Assembly (NCBI GenBank): GCA_025738555.1
Contig: JAOVFP010000006.1
Coordinates: 806,001-870,000 of the forward strand
Length of the DNA stretch: 64,000 bases
Reading direction: 5' to 3'
Source: Cyathus striatus
Lineage: Eukaryota > Basidiomycota > Agaricomycetes > Agaricales > Nidulariaceae
The notes under the pieces are model-generated. The model saw nothing but the letters and a program-made list of their open reading frames with translations, did no database searches and was not told where the DNA came from. Made by a program: the position numbers and the translations under genes. Position 1 is the stretch's first letter, and every line of letters begins with the position of its first letter. Of this stretch, positions 59,131 to 64,000 are shown one piece after another.

Positions 59131-61188
59131 CAGAGTTATACACAGAGGAACCGAGGGAGAGAGAGAAAGAGCATTGGAGCGAAACCCGTTCTATATAGTG
59201 CTGGAGGGAACCGACTGAAACTCAAGATAAGGATGTTGAGTGGACATCTATACCAGAATTGGCGAGAAGCTTGATGGATTCCTTTTTGACGTGAGAGCAT
59301 GGAAGCCAAAAGAGTCCGATCTGCCCCTTATCGAGTTATGCCCGTATATAAGCACTTCGAGCTTTCTCGGGTTCGGCGGGTCCTCCAGTATTTCGTTTCG
59401 TGCCTAGTATTCGCTAAATTGTTCCACGGATAATCACCTCCAATGAAGGACAGATCAAGGACAGATAGCTATCAGGTGAATGGAGACGCAATGGGTCCGA
59501 CGCCGTAATCCCATAGTGCAGGTTTCAGTATAAGCAGAGCTTGCAAATAATAGTGCAATTTTGCCATGAAGTAGCCTACATAGTAATCATGGTTAAATTG
59601 TAAGTTTATATGTAACCAATACGTAACCTTATATAACTTGTCCATGTCAAGCTCCATTGGTTTTGTCTGTTTGACTTGAAGGCTGCCGGAGCCAAGAGGT
59701 GACAGATCCTCCGATCCCGGACGTCTATGATGTCAGCTAGTGGGTGGGGGGGGGGGGTCTACAGAATAGGTTTAGTGCCATGTTCGGCAGGACGGCACGC
59801 GCGAAAGAACTGTCGGCTAGTGCTGGCTGGAGTACACCTTCCGAGTAAGAAATATGTCCTGTGTACTTACTCGTGTTCTGCAGGTTATTGTACTTGGAAA
59901 TTCTCCGGTGCATGTTCTAAGTGTTAAATATGCTGAATTAAGTATGTTTGTTGACGTCAAAAAAATGTAAGATCATGTGGACCGTATAGAGATTGTTGAA
60001 GCCATTGAGAAAGCATGAGATGAGCACAACAGTTTAATTACAACAGCCAGTACGAACATCAACAAACAAGTGCACCATATCATGTTTTTCTGGAAATTTC
60101 AAACATAAAAGTATGGGAGTAGTGATATACATATCACTAATACCTGTCTGTACATACTTATCTATACGGGTGCAGCGACAATAAACAAAATAAAGAAGGT
60201 GTAACGGCCACTCGTACTAGGACATGCGCCTGTATCAATAAATAGGCGCATTCTATCAACACTCTATACATCATACATGACAATACATATTGTCTAGAAA
60301 CTGAAAACACGTACCCACGAAAGTACTAGTACATATACTTATAAGTAAATTGTATATAACTATTAGTTTTATCAGAGCTGTAAAGCTTGGTTCATGCTAA
60401 CATGTTATCTTCACTCAGCAACTGGATCACATGTCGGAATACAAATACATTGTACATAGTCCGTTAAACAAGAATTTATTATTTATATCCCTTGCTATAT
60501 TCTTCCAGTTTACTTGAATAATGCTTAGTATGTATGCATATGTGCTACATATTGTGTAAAGTAGATAATTGATAACTTACAAGTACTTGGTACTTACAGT
60601 ACTAAGTATTCTGATATTCAGCACTTCGGATGAGAGGTGTGCCGAAGTGGTATTCGCTTGCGTCTTTGACCGCCGATGTGTCTCGCTCGCGTGGCATGAA
60701 GAGATGTCCAAGATCGGAGGATCTGTCACCTCTTGGCCGGAGCTATAATTTTCTGTAAGTTCGCTTGGTAGCGTGAAACGCAAATGAAACGAGAAGGAAA
60801 CTTTCCTTCTCGTTTCATTGATAGAAAGTTATGAAAACAGCTTGTAAACGGCTGTAAGTTAAATTTCAAATTTCAGTATTCAGCTAAGACATCGAGTTTT
60901 GCAGCAATCTTGATTCTTGCTGCAGTACCTCTCCAACATTCAATGCGCACCGTACGTGGCGGAGGCCGCTGAGGCAGGAGCAAACTTGGGAGCAAATTGA
61001 AATTTCTTCCGTGCTGTCAGGATAATACATTGACACGTTCAATGTGTCAGCAGTAATAATGCAAAGCGAGACGTCTATTTCGTATTGCTCCACATTCCAA
61101 GATCATAAAAATACATCCATCATGCAAACAAAGCTTCAAAGGTATACATTGCAGTTTACACCTAGCCTGCCTGCTAGCACCAATAAAC
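59131..61188. other. Intergenic region with a palindrome
   Basis: About 2 kb without a supported gene, between the permease promoter and the 3' end of the acyl-CoA oxidase gene. It contains a run of eleven G with one nearby interruption at about 59742-59757 and the perfect palindrome at 60784-60818. The middle (59940-60600) is AT-rich. Confidence 0.5.
60784..60818. repeat. Perfect 17-bp inverted repeat with 1-base spacer
   Basis: atgaaacgagaaggaaa, one c, and then the exact reverse complement. The 35 bases can form a hairpin with a minimal loop. It has the same design as the palindrome at 31536-31582 but an unrelated sequence. Confidence 0.9.
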
Positions 61189-63769
61189 TTACAGCTTTGA
61201 ACGGGAATTAATAGCAGCAAGTCTACGTCCACGCTCTAAAATTGGTTTAATAGATTGCTAAAGCTCCGATCAGCAACCGTCTCATAAGACAGAACAAGCA
61301 GCTATACCTTATAAGCAACAGGCACTTCGCTCTGATTCAGTGGTTCGGCCTGTGCACGCTCCCAAAGTGCTTCGTACACCTTCCCGTTGTACACACCCAA
61401 GGCACTATCAAGCTCCCAGTCGGAGAAGCCGAATGCATCACTCAAACTGACTGCTTCAGGAAGCAGCTCGATGCACAATCTCTGGATTGCGATACGCAGC
61501 GAACGGGTGACGTCCGAGCCAGAAGCAGACGTGCCCAGTACCCCAAATGAAAGCAGATCAACGAGGCCGCCTTCAACGGTCGTCAAGAGGTACTACATGT
61601 TCCAGTAAGAAATAAACCAAAAATGAAAATAATAGGAAGTCGACTTACAAGAAGGTACACCTTCCCTAATCTCTCCTTCTCAGTATTACCTAATTCACTC
61701 TTCACTACGCCCCCGATGATCTCCCCAACTCTCGCGGCAACAAAGGCCTCCGTGACACCCTTAGCTACGCGCTGGTTCATACTCGCGTCTGGGTCTTCCG
61801 CGTTCTTTGCAACCTCCTTAACAAGCAACACAGCTCTCCACTCGAGTAGGAGAATTGACGTCGCTGGCGTCAGCCACGCCTCTGCAGTAGGAGGTGATGG
61901 AGGGGAAGAATGTGGATTCAAGAGGCGAAGATAGTATGTAGATGGTGATAAAGAAGACACGGGGCATGAGCGAGAGGACTGCAGGATGCGGAACGACTTG
62001 AGCGCTGCGCGGACAACTTGCTGATCCAGGACGAAGTTGTCGCCTTCGTACCTATTAGGTTTTCATGATCAGCATTCACATTGACAAGTGTAGGAGAATT
62101 AGGGCATACGTAACGCTAGGAAGATAGTCCGCATACAGCCGTCCCAGACCTGAAAATGCGCTGTAGCCATGTCCACCCATGCTTCGCCGAGCTAACTCCA
62201 GATCTCGCACACCAGTGCTAGAAGCGAGCACCTTCAAGCCACTAGTAGTTGCGTGCATTTCGGCAAGGAGAGACGTGTCGCCTTCTTTGAGTCGGGCGGA
62301 TAACGCGTCAAATGCTTGCGCCTATCGTTACAGGTAAGTGGGTGTTGACTTATAAATTCAAAAGGAAGAAGGAACGAACCAAAGCCTCTCCAAGTTGAAT
62401 AAACACATACGCGTGCGACAGAATAGGAAGTAGACGATAGTACAGCGAAGGGTATGTGATAACCTGCCTCTCGAGACCATCGGGACCTTTTTCACCCTGT
62501 CGGCGAACGGTGGCATACCGTATGGAGACTGTCGCTGCTTTAGCCATGCGCCAACCTGCGTCAGCTATCATGCTGTAGTGAAGTGTTATAAGTAGCTATG
62601 ACATGAAAGGCAGAAAACAGCATACTTTGCTCGAATGTAAAGCATCTGAGATGGATACACGGTGAGTTTTATGAAAGACAACGTAAGTTCAAGGAACATA
62701 CTCCACCATAGCTTAGCTTCGCGTGTGGTGGTTGAACGTACTTCCCATCGTCGGTAACACTCGCGAACTGGGAGAGCATGTTCTCTTTTGGAATTCTAAC
62801 ATGATCAAACCTCGCGAATCCATTGTCAGTAGGCGCGAATCCTGCCATAGATTTTGGTCCAATATCGCCGATGGTGATACCTGGAAGAACCTTATGATCC
62901 TCTACGCGTCCGTCAAACCAGTACTCTCCGCCTATAACCAAGAGACTCACTAAGAGACCTCAGCTGCACGAAGAACAAGTGCGGCCCGACATCTACACCA
63001 TCAGGCAAGATCAATTTAGCCTGGACGACACCATGAGTAGCAGTCTTTCCCAGAGCACCAATCCACCACTTGCTGCTCGTCAGGCTGGGAGAATGGATCT
63101 CAAATTCCTTCGTCTGTGGTATGTAGGTCGCGGTGGTTTCCAATCGAGAAACATTAGAGCCATGTCCGAGTTCAGTTTGAAGATAGCATCCAAAGATAGC
63201 TCGGTGAGCTATGAGAGAACCGTATTTCTTTACGAGAGTAGAACCGCCCTGAGAGAGGAAAACCGGTTCGAATGCTAAATATAAACAATTTGTGTCAAGT
63301 GAAAAGAGTAAAAAGGGGGGAACGCGCACCAATGCTGTGGAGGTTTATAGGAAGTTGTTCATCAATTAAGGCGAAAGCGGAACTCGTTTCTTGTTGCGAC
63401 CAGCCGTGAATCTCCTGTAACTCGCAGATACGATTGATCATAGCCAGGCCACGGGTATATCGTTCTGTTCGATTCATAAAGTCCCTAACAGACACTATGA
63501 ACATCAGCTGTCGAACCAGTGGTGATACATGCACACCTTCGCGACTTGTCGAACACAGGATCGTTTTGCAACACTTGTAGAATCCGCTGCTTCTTGACCC
63601 ATTTTTCCTGTCCACCTACACCACATATATCAGTAGCATGTCTTGAATTCCTTCTAAGATACTCGCCATACAAGAAATCCCTCAAACCGCTGACATTGTA
63701 GGCGGCATTTCGTCGTGCATTGTTCATGTCCAGAGCAGTTTGAGCGTTGACATCGTGTTTGTTGGACAT
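61189..63769 (-). CDS. Peroxisomal acyl-CoA oxidase
   Basis: Start at 63769 (SNKHDVNAQTALDMNNARRN after Met). Landmarks: KKQRILQVLQNDPVFDKS, QTELGHGSNVSRLETTATYI (FAD/substrate region), HKVLPGITIGDIGPKSMAGF, AKAATVSIRYATVRRQG-like coding, RSMGGHGYSAFSGLGRLYAD and YEGDNFVLDQQV with the catalytic Glu. It catalyses the first step of peroxisomal beta-oxidation, acyl-CoA to trans-2-enoyl-CoA with H2O2. The last exon (61189-61233) adds RGRRLAAINSRSKL: a perfect PTS1 signal SKL. It is reached only if the 74-nt intron 61234-61307 is removed (acceptor tttagag); otherwise the frame ends at once after AYKV. The first intron (63616-63666, 51 nt) is best read as GC-AG and is frame-neutral if kept. Confidence 0.92.
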
Positions 63770-64000
63770 TGAGAAAGGGGGATGAAGTTATTCAAAATCC
63801 CTAAATATCCGGTAGTCTTATAAGCCAGGATACAGAGGGGGGGGAAGATGCGGGCGCCAGTAACTTCCTGGCATCATGGGACCTTACAACATCATGGGAC
63901 TTTGTCAGTCGGCCACTATGTTGGTTGTTTTGCTTCCGATTGCCAGTTATTTGTTATGTAAGCTGAAGGTAATCAAACTCATACTTCAAGTTAGTTGTTG
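63770..64000. other. Upstream region of acyl-CoA oxidase
   Basis: This presumably holds the promoter of the minus-strand oxidase gene. A G-rich run lies at 63834-63846. The window ends before any other gene. Confidence 0.5.

Noticed and set aside
23387..63769. A secondary-metabolite gene cluster
   Set aside because: Permease, SDRs and P450 are suggestive, but no polyketide synthase, peptide synthetase, terpene synthase or pathway regulator is present, and a permease and beta-oxidation gene fit general metabolism.
1..64000. tRNA, rRNA or CRISPR features
   Set aside because: I looked for T-arm words (ggttcga) with a matching acceptor stem and for regularly spaced repeats; none made a credible gene or array.

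Overview
The window looks like nuclear DNA of a filamentous basidiomycete, most likely an Agaricomycete. The coding genes are cut by many short introns (about 49-75 nt) with GT-AG ends and, in several cases, GC-AG ends. The gene families (a lectin-like single-pass membrane protein, Dal5-type MFS permease, SGNH esterase, multi-intron P450, GABA-permease-like APC transporter, peroxisomal acyl-CoA oxidase, expanded short-chain dehydrogenases) and a chromodomain Ty3/gypsy element fit that group. No rRNA, tRNA or CRISPR was seen.

Layout. 0-23.4 kb is a transposon-rich duplication. A gene for a single-pass membrane protein (1441-2367) lies in a unit of about 3.4 kb (60-3480) that is repeated downstream. 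In the second unit the gene is dead: exon 1 sits at 6152-6293 and the rest at 20932-22511, separated by 14.6 kb of inserted DNA. That insertion holds a nearly complete chromovirus (7840-15433, LTRs differing by two 1-bp indels, 5-bp target duplication gactc), an older CpG-depleted solo LTR of the same family (17972-18691), a 711-bp TA-flanked inverted-repeat element (20200-20910) and AT-rich decayed DNA. A 529-bp inverted-repeat element also sits inside the dead gene's exon 2.

23.4-30.6 kb holds three genes: an MFS anion permease (+), a secreted SGNH/GDSL esterase (-), and a conserved-looking gene I cannot assign (+). 33.1-48.3 kb is a same-strand tandem array of a short-chain dehydrogenase/reductase: four apparently intact copies (SDR1, 3, 6, 7) and three broken ones (SDR2, 4, 5). 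It is interrupted by a plus-strand gene with reiterated exons and a U1-like zinc finger (about 39.0-41.3 kb), a dead alpha/beta-hydrolase gene, and a 383-bp TA-flanked MITE. 48.3-53.9 kb is AT-rich and gene-poor.

53.9-63.8 kb holds a cytochrome P450 (+), a GABA/amino-acid permease (-) and a peroxisomal acyl-CoA oxidase (-) whose SKL peroxisome signal is made only when its last intron is removed. These genes look individually metabolic (uptake, oxidation, beta-oxidation). I see no core biosynthetic enzyme that would make the region a secondary-metabolite cluster.

Standout observations: self-priming architecture of the chromovirus; all the frame breaks I could resolve in it lie in short G/C runs; splice-dependent peroxisomal targeting; recurrent GC-AG introns; the SDR birth-and-death array with its active-site intron; tandemly reiterated exons; and two perfect palindromes with one-base spacers. 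All exon borders were inferred by eye from reading frame, splice signals and remembered family sequences.
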